The position numbers and the translations under genes were made by a program. Shown piece by piece: positions 14,695-22,695 of a DNA stretch of 25,945 nucleotides. The stretch is from CAYJLB01 sp964370845 (GTDB taxonomy: Bacteria > Bacillota > Clostridia > Oscillospirales > Ruminococcaceae), in assembly GCA_964370845.1 (NCBI GenBank), contig CAYJLB010000028.1:1-25945 (forward strand), written 5' to 3'. Each line of letters begins with the position of its first letter. Position 1 is the stretch's first letter. A model generated the notes under the pieces. The model did no database searches. It was not told the origin of the DNA and saw only the letters and a program-made list of their open reading frames with translations.

Positions 14695-17373
14695 TCACAT
14701 TGCTTTCCCACCAAATATCATTCTACCTATAGCTTGCAACAATGGCACTGCAAAAGAACAACCTAAGACTACTAAAATTCCATTTAAATCAACTGGAACT
14801 GTAGAGAAAATTACTTGAAAAATTGGCAGATAAACAGCAGAAATTATTACCGCTAAAGAAATTATAACCGACACAATCAAAAATGGATTGGAAAAATAAT
14901 TTACTGAAAAAATGCTTCTGCCTTGACTCTTGCACTCAAAGACATGGATTAACTGTGATATTACAAGGGTTAGCAAAGCACCTGTCCTAGCTGCGTTCAG
15001 TGAATAATCAAGACTTGTAAAAATGCTGAAGCAGCCAAGGGTGCAAAGACCTATAAATAGCCCTCTAAACAAAATTGTTGTCATAAGACCGCCACTGAAA
15101 AAGCCGTCTTTTCCCCTTCGTGGAGGAATTTTCATTGAGTTTTCTTCAGCTTTTTCAAGCCCCAAAGCCACCGCCGGCAACCCGTCAGTAAGCAAGTTTA
15201 CAAGCAAAAGTTGGGTAGGCAACAACACCAACGGAAAGCCCATTATTATCCCCAAAAACATTGTCACAACCTCGCCAATGTTACAAGAAAGCAAGTATCG
15301 AACGAACCTTCTAATGTTTGCGTAAACCGCTCGCCCTTCTTCTACTGCGAGGACTAAAGTTGCGAAATTATCGTCAAGAAGTATTAAATCGGCGGCTTGT
15401 TTTGCTACATCTGTGCCAGTTTCCCCCATTGAAACGCCGATGTCAGCTTCTTTTATTGCAGGTGCATCATTTACGCCGTCCCCTGTCATAGCTACAATAT
15501 GCCCTTTTTTCTTGAAAGCACGGACAATTCTCAATTTATCGGCTGGGTTAACCCGTGCAAAAACTCCCACATTTTCTATAACTTTTTCAAGTTCAAGGTC
15601 GGACATTTCCGCTAGTTCGCTACCTGTAAAAGCTAAATTTCGCTCTTTTGTAATAATTCCCGCTTGTTTGGCAACAGAAATTGCTGTCAATTTATGGTCG
15701 CCTGTTATCATAACAGTTTTTATCCCAGCAGTCATACACTTTCGAATTGCCTTTTTAGCTTCAACTCGTGGAGGGTCGGACATTGCAATTAAACCAAGGA
15801 AAATCATGTCTTTTGTGTCATTTATGTTAGAAGTTTCGCATTTTGAAAAAGCTAAAACCCGAAGTCCACTTTCCGCCATTTGGTCATTTTTCCTCATAAT
15901 TGCAACTTTGATTTCATTTGAAAGAGAAACAACTCCATTTTTAGTAAGAATTTTGTTGCATTTTTGCAAAATTACATCTAAAGAACCTTTTATGTAGGCT
16001 GTATAACCCCTTTCTTTATTTTTACAAAGTACAGTCATTGAACGGGTATCGCTGTCGAATGGAATTTCGTCAATTCTAGGGTTTTCACCATTGACAATTC
16101 CATTTTTTAATCCGCCTTTTTCCGAGGCAATAAGCAACGCTCCTTCTGTCGGGTCACCAGTGATTATCCAAGTTCCCTTTCTCATTGAAGCCTTGAAATT
16201 TCGTTCTTTTATCGAAATATCTTCTTTTGAAATTCTTGCGTTATTACAAAGAATACTGCACACTAAAAGCTCATTTAAGGAGGAATTTCCCTTTAATTCA
16301 ACTATTTCATCTTGCTCATTTTTAATTTCACCGAAAGTTCTATAACCTGTTCCTGTCACAAAAAAATCATTTTCCCCAGTGAAAATTTGCGAAACGCACA
16401 TTCTATTTTCGGTTATAGTTCCCGTTTTATCGGAGCAAATCACACTTGCACAACCTAAAGTTTCTACCGAATGTAGCTTGTTAACCAAAGCTTTTTGCTT
16501 CAACATTCGCCTTACTGCAAGGGCTAAAGCTATTGTAACTGTGGCTGGCAAACCTTCGGGAATTGCCGCAATTGCTACTGTAATCCCTGTCATTAGCATT
16601 GTGAAAAGTTCTTCACCACGGAGAATTCCTGCTAGAAAAACTACCACACAAACTGCAATGCAAATTAACGCCACAACTTTTCCAAGGCTTGCAAGCTTGA
16701 TTTGAAGCGGAGTTTTTCCTTCTTCAATTTCCCCTATCATGGTGGAAACTTTCCCCATTTGGCTGTTCATTCCTGTGGCAAAAGCTTGACAACGGGCGTT
16801 TCCTTTTGTTGAAACTGTCCCCATATAGGCGACGTAAGGAAGATTTAAGACGGATATTTCTCCCCTTTCCTTTGCGTTTTCTTTTTCTGCTGGCACTGAC
16901 TCCCCTGTTAAAATTGATTCGTCAGCAAAAAATCCTTTTGAAGATAAAATTAACCCATCACAAGGAATTCTGTCCCCAGCTTCCACCTCGAAAATGTCAC
17001 CTACAACCATTTCGCTAGCTTTAATTTGCTCTAATTTTCCGTCACGATAAACCTTTGCGGTGGGTGCAGTCATATTTTTCAAAGTTTCAAGAGTTTTTTC
17101 TGTCCGATACTCTTGAATAAATCCCAAAGCTGCATTTAATAAGACAATTATTATTATAGTAACAGCGTCGCTAATTTCCCCCAAAAGCCCTGAAACAGCG
17201 GTTGCAATTAGCAAAATCATAACCATAATATCTTTAAATTGCCCAGCAAAAATTTTCATTACACTTTTTTTATCAGTGGCAGTAAGTTCATTTTTCCCAT
17301 TTGTTTGAAGCAATAATTTTGCTTTTTCAGATGAAATTCCCATTGTGACAGCGTCTTTTCTTATTTCAGTCAT
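14695..17373 (-). CDS. P-type Ca2+-transporting ATPase (P2A/LMCA1-like)
   Basis: A cation pump of about 892 residues. The ATG at 17373 is chosen because the ATG at 17385 is only one base from AAAGGA. In the 896-residue numbering from 17385: TGES at 160-163 (actuator), the M4 motif PEGLPA at 276-281, and the phosphorylated Asp319 in 'CSDKTGTITENRM'; then 'MTGDGVNDAPAIKEADIGVS' in the hinge. M5 has 'CNIGEVV' and M6 'NLLTDGLPA', which carry the calcium-coordinating Asn/Glu and Asn/Asp of SERCA-type pumps. It should export Ca2+ using ATP. It is the only CDS here I found ending in TGA. Confidence 0.93.
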   Translation of the reverse strand: MTEIRKDAVTMGISSEKAKLLLQTNGKNELTATDKKSVMKIFAGQFKDIMVMILLIATAVSGLLGEISDAVTIIIIVLLNAALGFIQEYRTEKTLETLKNMTAPTAKVYRDGKLEQIKASEMVVGDIFEVEAGDRIPCDGLILSSKGFFADESILTGESVPAEKENAKERGEISVLNLPYVAYMGTVSTKGNARCQAFATGMNSQMGKVSTMIGEIEEGKTPLQIKLASLGKVVALICIAVCVVVFLAGILRGEELFTMLMTGITVAIAAIPEGLPATVTIALALAVRRMLKQKALVNKLHSVETLGCASVICSDKTGTITENRMCVSQIFTGENDFFVTGTGYRTFGEIKNEQDEIVELKGNSSLNELLVCSILCNNARISKEDISIKERNFKASMRKGTWIITGDPTEGALLIASEKGGLKNGIVNGENPRIDEIPFDSDTRSMTVLCKNKERGYTAYIKGSLDVILQKCNKILTKNGVVSLSNEIKVAIMRKNDQMAESGLRVLAFSKCETSNINDTKDMIFLGLIAMSDPPRVEAKKAIRKCMTAGIKTVMITGDHKLTAISVAKQAGIITKERNLAFTGSELAEMSDLELEKVIENVGVFARVNPADKLRIVRAFKKKGHIVAMTGDGVNDAPAIKEADIGVSMGETGTDVAKQAADLILLDDNFATLVLAVEEGRAVYANIRRFVRYLLSCNIGEVVTMFLGIIMGFPLVLLPTQLLLVNLLTDGLPAVALGLEKAEENSMKIPPRRGKDGFFSGGLMTTILFRGLFIGLCTLGCFSIFTSLDYSLNAARTGALLTLVISQLIHVFECKSQGRSIFSVNYFSNPFLIVSVIISLAVIISAVYLPIFQVIFSTVPVDLNGILVVLGCSFAVPLLQAIGRMIFGGKAM

Positions 17374-17417
17374 AAAAATAATCATTCCTTTGTTAAAATA
17401 GTTGTGTTCTTTACAAT

Positions 17418-17446
17418 ATTATTCTAACGAAAGGAAAAATATGCAA
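17418..17446 (-). promoter_or_regulatory. Possible promoter of the Ca2+-ATPase gene
   Basis: On the minus strand TTGCAT (17441-17446) and AATAAT (17418-17423) are 17 bp apart. Both boxes are moderate matches. Confidence 0.5.
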
Positions 17447-17484
17447 ATTTATAGGGAGGGTATAGAAACCCTCCCTATAAATTT
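17447..17484 (-). terminator. Terminator after the recombinase-spoVT ORF
   Basis: A 15-16-bp stem joins AATTTATAGGGAGGG to CCCTCCCTATAAATT with loop tatagaaa. On the minus strand it is followed by TTTGCATATTTTT. It lies about 160 bases after the spoVT stop codon and just before the ATPase promoter. Confidence 0.65.
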
Positions 17485-17498
17485 GACTTCTTGTACTC

Positions 17499-17649
17499 TG
17501 CTCGGTGCAGGTATGGTTGCAACGTCACGTTGCCTAGATATTGCGTAATGCATACAATGCATTCCCTACAAAATTTGACCTCGCAGAAACAAAAATTGCC
17601 TATTGTTCTCCGTTCGGTGCGGGCTTGGATGCAACGTCACGTTGCCTAG
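17499..17649. repeat. Dispersed intergenic repeats at the end of spoVT
   Basis: Two copies of the unit CGGTGC(A/G)GG..TGG.TGCAACGTCACGTTGCCTAG lie at 17501-17537 and 17613-17649 (unit described by its blocks). Each contains the odd palindrome GCAACGTCACGTTGC. The CTAG end of the second copy supplies the TAG stop of the spoVT frame (minus strand). Between the copies are CCTCGCAGAAACAAAA, also found inverted at about 2657-2673, and a small hairpin AATGCATacaATGCATT. Confidence 0.7.
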
Positions 17650-18098
17650 TCTTCGATTTGTTTTCCTAGAAACATAGCAGCAGTCTGAGCTAAAATATCG
17701 TGATCAGCACTAGCAGTATCACCTTCGCCTGAGCTTAAAAATGCAACTGCACCTGTTACATCACCTGAAGAAATAATTGGGCTTATGGCGATTGCGTACT
17801 TGTTTATCCCCTCAACTGGCATAACCTTTGAGTCGCTTGTGGAAGCAAGTGAGTAACTCTTTCTTCGTTCAAGCAAATCCTCTAAAGCGCTGGAAACTCG
17901 CCTTTCTGAGAACTCTTTTTTCTGCACACCAGCCACTGCTACCACATGGTCACGGTCAAAAATCACAACTGGCGCTCCTCCTAATTTGTGGATAACTTCA
18001 GCTGCTTGTGATGCTCCCCCTGACAATTCGTTTATAGGGGAATATTTCTTAAAAATAACCTCTCCATCATTGCTTGTGTAAATTTCTAACGGGTCGCC
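17646..18098 (-). pseudogene. spoVT: 3' part of spoVT (AbrB end plus GAF-like domain), fused to the recombinase ORF
   Basis: The last 150 codons of the ORF 17646-19817 match the forespore regulator SpoVT from about its codon 31 to the end. They begin with the last strands of the AbrB domain ('GDPLEIYTSNDGEVIFKKYS'), continue with 'PINEL' and a GAF-like C-terminal domain ('VVIFDRDHVVAVAG', 'SPIISSGDVTGAVAFL', 'AQTAAMFLGKQ'). The order and length agree with B. subtilis SpoVT as I remember it (178 residues). The first 30 or so codons, holding the VIPKEIRR-type DNA-binding part, are absent here and are expected at the far end of the element. Inference: host DNA split by integration. Recognition of the family is from memory, without a search. 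Confidence 0.88.
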
Positions 18099-19817
18099 GT
18101 TACTGATTATATTGACAGAAAAAACCTTGTCCTTTTTGCTCTTTGAAGATTGGACAAACTCAGTGTTTAAGCTATTTCTTCTGCCTTTTTTAAAATTTAC
18201 AGCCAATTCCTCACTTTCTTTAACAGAAATATCTCCCGATCGTAAAATTTCATCTATATCAGCTTTTAATTCTATCTCGATTCTATCTTCATAAACATAA
18301 ATTTTGTTTACAATTAATTCTAAATCAGTTTTATCAAGTTTTTCCTTTTGCAAAATATCATCAAAAACATCTAAGGCAGTTTTTGCAACTCGGTTCACTC
18401 GTATAATAGTATTGCGTTTATTTTCCGACATATCAATTTGATTTTGTAGGCCCTCAATTTTTTTAGCAAGATCATCTTCAAGCTCGTCATAAGTTTCTTC
18501 AAGCAATCTTTCTTGCTCAGGGTGCTTCATAATATCACGGATACGTTGACGTTTTGTCACTCGCATTTCTTCTTGTAATTCAATTAAAATTGCCGATAAA
18601 TTATCAATAGAAATTTCAGTTTCAGATATATCTTCTCTCTCATTTTCAAGGTCAGCATTAAGCCTTGAAAGCATATTTGCTGAATTTTCTTTAACAATTC
18701 TAACGTAATTTTTAATAACTTCATCAAGTTTATCTACACGAATATGATGACTTGTGCAACCCTTTAAACCCCGTCTGTGATAAGTTCCACAGCGGTATGC
18801 GTCCTTTAAATCACTCCTACTCATCGCAAACATTGGTGACTTGCAATCCCCACAAACAAGCAATCCAGAATAAACATTATCATTAATTTTTATCCCACGA
18901 TAGTGATTTTTAGTTCTTTGTTGACGCAAAGATTTTGTAGTGCGAAAAGTCCTGTAATCAATTATCTCTTGATGATGATTTTCAAAAACTATATGCTCGC
19001 TAACATCTTTTTTTATTTCAGCACCGTTAATTTTTTTGCGTGTATACTTCCCTTGCCTTAGAGTTCCAATATAAAAATCATTGTCCAAAATCCCTTGAAT
19101 TGTGATAATACTCCACTCAGCACGAACTTTTCTGTTGTATTCCTCGCCTTGACTTTCCTTACGAATTTTTTCAGCCATTCGAGGAGTAGGAATATTTTCT
19201 TCTGTCAAAAAGTCTGCAATTTTCTTATAACCACAACCCTCAATATACATCTTAAAAACTGTGCGAATAATTTCAGCTTGTTCGGGAACTATTTCAAATT
19301 CACCTTTTTTGTTGATAATATATCCATAAGGAGCTGCACAAATCCAGTTTCCATCAGCTTGTCTACGTTTTATAACCGATTTAACTTTTTTCGAAGTATC
19401 AGTGACAGGCATTTCGTTTATCAAAAACTGAAACTGAATTTTTAGCCAGTCATCATCGTTTGGGAAGTTTATATTATCGCCAATTGAAATAATGCGACAA
19501 CCAGCATCACGCAAGTCCTCAAGTTCAACAAGTCCACGAGAATTTCGACGAGAAAAACGAGAAAAATCCTTGACGATAAGTATATCTTTTTTATGAGAAA
19601 TAAGCTCTTTTCGCATTTTTTGATAACCACCACGTTGCTCAAAAGTATAGCCACTTTTATCCCTATCTTCATAAAATTCCAAAGTTGAACCAGGGAAATT
19701 TTTCTTTACATAATCTTCAATAATCGCTTTTTGGTTTTCTATCGAGGTATTGTCACGGTCTTGTTCCTCATCAACGGAGATACGGCAATAACCTGCAATG
19801 TCAAATTTTTCTATCAT
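17646..19817 (-). CDS. Large serine recombinase, fused in frame to the SpoVT C-terminus
   Basis: A 723-residue ORF. The catalytic resolvase domain (about 5-150) has the nucleophile Ser14 in 'AGYCRISVDEEQ' and the arginine motif 'KDFSRFSRRNSRG'. The 'recombinase' domain follows (about 163-290, 'PYGYIINKKGEFEIV'), then a zinc ribbon with Cys322, Cys325, Cys343 and Cys354, and a long coiled coil (about 380-490). This is the layout of TnpX/TndX-type integrases, which insert and excise elements through short att sites. Residues 574-723 are SpoVT. The gene starts directly after the rhuM stop (TAAATG) with GGTGAG as ribosome binding site, so it is in the rhuM operon. Confidence 0.9.
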   Translation of the reverse strand: MIEKFDIAGYCRISVDEEQDRDNTSIENQKAIIEDYVKKNFPGSTLEFYEDRDKSGYTFEQRGGYQKMRKELISHKKDILIVKDFSRFSRRNSRGLVELEDLRDAGCRIISIGDNINFPNDDDWLKIQFQFLINEMPVTDTSKKVKSVIKRRQADGNWICAAPYGYIINKKGEFEIVPEQAEIIRTVFKMYIEGCGYKKIADFLTEENIPTPRMAEKIRKESQGEEYNRKVRAEWSIITIQGILDNDFYIGTLRQGKYTRKKINGAEIKKDVSEHIVFENHHQEIIDYRTFRTTKSLRQQRTKNHYRGIKINDNVYSGLLVCGDCKSPMFAMSRSDLKDAYRCGTYHRRGLKGCTSHHIRVDKLDEVIKNYVRIVKENSANMLSRLNADLENEREDISETEISIDNLSAILIELQEEMRVTKRQRIRDIMKHPEQERLLEETYDELEDDLAKKIEGLQNQIDMSENKRNTIIRVNRVAKTALDVFDDILQKEKLDKTDLELIVNKIYVYEDRIEIELKADIDEILRSGDISVKESEELAVNFKKGRRNSLNTEFVQSSKSKKDKVFSVNIISNGDPLEIYTSNDGEVIFKKYSPINELSGGASQAAEVIHKLGGAPVVIFDRDHVVAVAGVQKKEFSERRVSSALEDLLERRKSYSLASTSDSKVMPVEGINKYAIAISPIISSGDVTGAVAFLSSGEGDTASADHDILAQTAAMFLGKQIED

Positions 19818-20867
19818 TTAATTCTCACCACTTTCCGCTTTTTCAAGTTCCAATATAAACCTATCATAATCCGATTGAAAAAGATTATCTTGTATAATTC
19901 TATACTTTTCAAATTCAGTTTCTGCGTGAGATTTTGCAATTTCAGCAGTAATTTTTCCAGCATTTTGCAAAACTTCCAAATCATCAGCTAACAAAAAAAT
20001 GTCTATTCTATTAGCCCAATCTTCCATAGTCATAGGAATTTTTCTTCTTGCTCTATTTTCCGCTAAATCTAAATAAGCTGACACAATCAATTCAAGAGAT
20101 TTCATCTCATCTTCTGTTAAATAATTTTTTGCAACACTAACATCTGATTTTATTATTTTACCCTCAGGGGAATTTTTCCAACTAGTAAGTCCCATATTTG
20201 GCTTATTAGCGTCCGCTCTTTCAAAAATCAATTCAGAAGCAGTGTGTCTATGAACAGCATAATGCATTTTATTTTGAACTTTTGAAAAAAACTCTTTTGT
20301 AGTCAAAGCATTTTTATCATAATCTAAAGCTGTAGAATAAATATCTGTGATTTTTTGATAAAATCGCCTTTCCGAAAGCCTTATTTCTCTAATTATTTCA
20401 AGTTGTTCCTCAAAATATTTTTCTGTTAGAATACTTCCACCTGATTTAAGTCTTTCTTCATCCATTGCAAAACCTTTAATTGTATAACTTTCAACAATTG
20501 AATTTGCCCAAACACGAAAACGCACTGCTCGCTGATTATTAACTTTAAACCCGACTGCGATAATCATTTGTAAGTTATAATGTTTGACTTCTCTTGTAAC
20601 TTGGCGTTTACCCTCAATTTGAACTATTCGGAAATTTCGAATAGTTGAATTTTCTTCAAGCTCTCCATCAGAAAAAATCTTCTTTATATGCTCATTAATT
20701 GTACTTACTTCAACATCATAAAGAGTCGCCATCATCTTTTGAGTAAGCCAAATATTTTCGTCTTCATACCGCATTTCTATACTTTCATCACTACTTCCCG
20801 TTGCCGCAATAAAAGTCAAATATTCCGCTGCCGAAGAACGAATTGTAACATCTTTTTTCTTTTTCAA
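19818..20867 (-). CDS. rhuM: RhuM-family protein
   Basis: The start is placed at a TTG at 20867, seven bases behind AGGAGG, rather than at the ATG at 20915, giving 349 residues. The N-terminal part matches the RhuM family ('IWLTQKMMATLYDVEVSTI', 'KHYNLQMIIAVGFKVNNQRA', 'FRVWANSIVESYTIKGFAMD'), which begins with a putative helix-turn-helix-like region. The C-terminal 200 residues are helical with a Fic/Doc-like 'SELIFERADANKPNMGLTSW' stretch, as in other long RhuM proteins. The family is widespread on islands and phages; its biochemical role is not settled. It is the first gene of the recombinase operon, and its TAA is directly followed by the recombinase ATG. Confidence 0.85.
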   Translation of the reverse strand: MKKKKDVTIRSSAAEYLTFIAATGSSDESIEMRYEDENIWLTQKMMATLYDVEVSTINEHIKKIFSDGELEENSTIRNFRIVQIEGKRQVTREVKHYNLQMIIAVGFKVNNQRAVRFRVWANSIVESYTIKGFAMDEERLKSGGSILTEKYFEEQLEIIREIRLSERRFYQKITDIYSTALDYDKNALTTKEFFSKVQNKMHYAVHRHTASELIFERADANKPNMGLTSWKNSPEGKIIKSDVSVAKNYLTEDEMKSLELIVSAYLDLAENRARRKIPMTMEDWANRIDIFLLADDLEVLQNAGKITAEIAKSHAETEFEKYRIIQDNLFQSDYDRFILELEKAESGEN

Positions 20868-20926
20868 ACTAAACCCTCCTAAATTTATACAATTTAATAG
20901 ATTTATATTAATCATTAACTAACAAC

Positions 20927-20955
20927 ATTGTAACATATATTTATAGTAAATGCAA
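20927..20955 (-). promoter_or_regulatory. Promoter of the rhuM-recombinase operon
   Basis: On the minus strand TTGCAT (20950-20955) and TACAAT (20927-20932) are 17 bp apart. The leader to the TTG start is about 55 bases. A hairpin GCAGTGttttcaCACTGC at about 20995-21012 lies upstream and may end the transcript of the small ORF. Confidence 0.6.
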
Positions 20956-21038
20956 GAAAAAACTAACCAACAATAATAATTTTTCTATGTAACGCAGTGT
21001 TTTCACACTGCAAATTATAGTTATAACTATAATTAAAC

Positions 21039-21256
21039 TTAAATTAATTTTTGATTATGGCAAAGTAAATCGCTTGTATAATCCTGTAAATTTTCCTTTC
21101 CTGAATAAAAAACTGCCACTGTAAACTTTGTTTTTTCATACTTTCTATAAAGTAAGTTTAATTTTTCAGCAACTTTACAATCATTTTTTTCTTCTTTTAA
21201 TAGCCAAATCANNNNNNNNNNACTAATTTTTTCTCATTATCAATGTTGATTTTCAA
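21039..21256 (-). CDS. Small conserved element protein, interrupted by a 10-N gap
   Basis: A TTG at 21256 follows AAGGAAGG by seven bases. The reading frame gives 'MKINIDNEKKLV', then 10 N, then a clean frame starting 'IWLLKEENDCKVAEKLNLLY', continuing 'KFTVAVFYSGKENL' and ending at TAA (21039-21041). I recall short proteins with this 'IWL..EE' and 'KFTVAVF.SG' pattern on Firmicute mobilizable elements, of unknown function. The two halves are in frame only if the gap is 8 or 11 bases (2 modulo 3), so the 10 N are not exact. It was missed by simple ORF calling because of the gap. Confidence 0.65.
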
Positions 21257-21323
21257 ACAAAATCCTTCCTTTCACAAATTTTCATTAGTATTGGTTAGTT
21301 TTAATTAATTAGACTTAAACTAA

Positions 21324-22694
21324 TTATCTTATTAAATCTTTTTTTATCTTTTTTGTATCAGATAATGTGCATTTTTCTTTCATTTCAAGAGTGATGTTTT
21401 CTTTAATTTTATCTGTATTCAGTAAAATTTTCTTAGCAATTTTTGTTTCTTTTCTCAATTCTTTAATTTTACTAGATAATACATTTCTTTCACTTTTAAA
21501 CTCTAAAATTTGTTTTGAATCGTAACATCGTCTTAATTTATTATAAATTTTAGACCGCTTTTCAGTTAATTCTTCAAGTGTGTTTTGATTAGAATTAATT
21601 AAATTTTCAACATCATTGGAATTATTTAGGTTTTTACTGTAAATTAATCTGATTTCTTTTGAATATTCTTCAAGCTTTCTACATTCTTCTCGCATTTCAA
21701 AAGATAAAGGTTTTCTTTTTTTGTTTTTATCAAACATTCCTAAAAGAAAACAATAATGAAAATATAGAGCTTTTAAACCTGTAATTTTATTTGCCTTATT
21801 TAGTCCAAACACTTTAATTTTTTTGGGGTGAAATTGATTTTTATCTGGTTTTATTTGCATATATTCTAAATATTTTATTTTAACATTATAACTATTTAAA
21901 TCAATTTTCTGATAAATTTTTATTGGCAAATATTCTTCTCCTAAACGATAAAGACGTGTGGACTTTTTTGAATTTTTAGGTCTAATTGTAGGGTGCTTAG
22001 TACTTTCTCGAAAATCAAAGAAATATCCTTGTTTTTGCAATACTTTAAAAAATTGTTCTCTTGTGTAACTTATGCTAATTGCAAAATCTATAGCTTCTCG
22101 CATTATATTATAACGAGTCGGTTCTCCTTTTTTCTCTGCAAAATATATTGCTCTCGGGGTGTTTGTTTTAGGGTTTTTTATCACAGAAAGACTGTGATTT
22201 TCACAAAGTTCGTCAGATAAATTTTTCATATCATGATAACTTTTAAGTTTGTCAGGAAATTTTTTACCATCAATAAATGACACTGAATTTATTACAAAAT
22301 GATTGTGAATATGATCTCTATCTAAGTGTGTAGTTACGATTACTTGATAAGACTTTCCCCATAATTCTTTTGCCAAATCAACACCAATTTTATGAGCAAT
22401 TTCGGGTGTAACTTCCTTCGGTTTAAAGCTTTGATAACCATGAAAAGCTACATTTTTATCAGTTTTTCCAAACTTATTTTTTATTATAATCATCTCTTCA
22501 ACAGCACTTTCTTTGAAACAATTTATTCCTGTGACAAAGTAAGAAATCTCATTTTCAATAACAGTTTTTTTGCTATTTTCAGCATAATGAATTACATTTT
22601 TCAAATCAAAATATTCTGTTTTTTCAGGATTTTTTGCATAATCAACAACCCTTTTTAAACTATCTTTTATCCTTCATAATTTTGTAGTAGCCAT
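21324..22694 (-). pseudogene. Relaxase/mobilization nuclease with a premature TGA at codon 7
   Basis: From the ATG at 22694 the frame reads M-A-T-T-K-L-stop and then continues open for about 450 codons to 21324. The family (MobA/VirD2-like relaxases of Firmicute IMEs) starts MATTKLW, so TGA (22674-22676) replaces a Trp TGG. After the stop come 'RVVDYAKNPEKTE', with the probable nicking tyrosine, and 'HIHNH' in 'DRDHIHNHFVINSV', the metal-binding histidines. The rest is helical and basic. The only in-frame restart (TTG at 22604) has no ribosome binding site and would remove the YAKNPEKT motif. It is therefore either inactive or a sequencing error. The ATG is one base from the mobC stop. Confidence 0.8.
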
Positions 22695-22695
22695 A

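Noticed and set aside
15023..16705. Several plus-strand ORFs of 84-194 codons opposite the Ca2+-ATPase
   Set aside because: They are antisense shadows of a clear P-type ATPase frame, without ribosome binding sites or recognisable domains.
17646..19817. Assembly chimera as the source of the recombinase-SpoVT fusion
   Set aside because: The junction is in frame with no N run, and mobilization genes lie on the expected side. It cannot be fully excluded without reads, so it is kept only as a caveat.
20867..20915. Longer rhuM start at the ATG at 20915
   Set aside because: AGGAGG would lie inside the gene and no site precedes 20915. The TTG at 20867 has ideal spacing.
22674..22676. TGA in the relaxase as evidence for TGA recoded to tryptophan
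   Set aside because: Other genes use TGG for Trp, and the Ca2+-ATPase ends at a TGA followed by repeats and a terminator. A point mutation or error is simpler.
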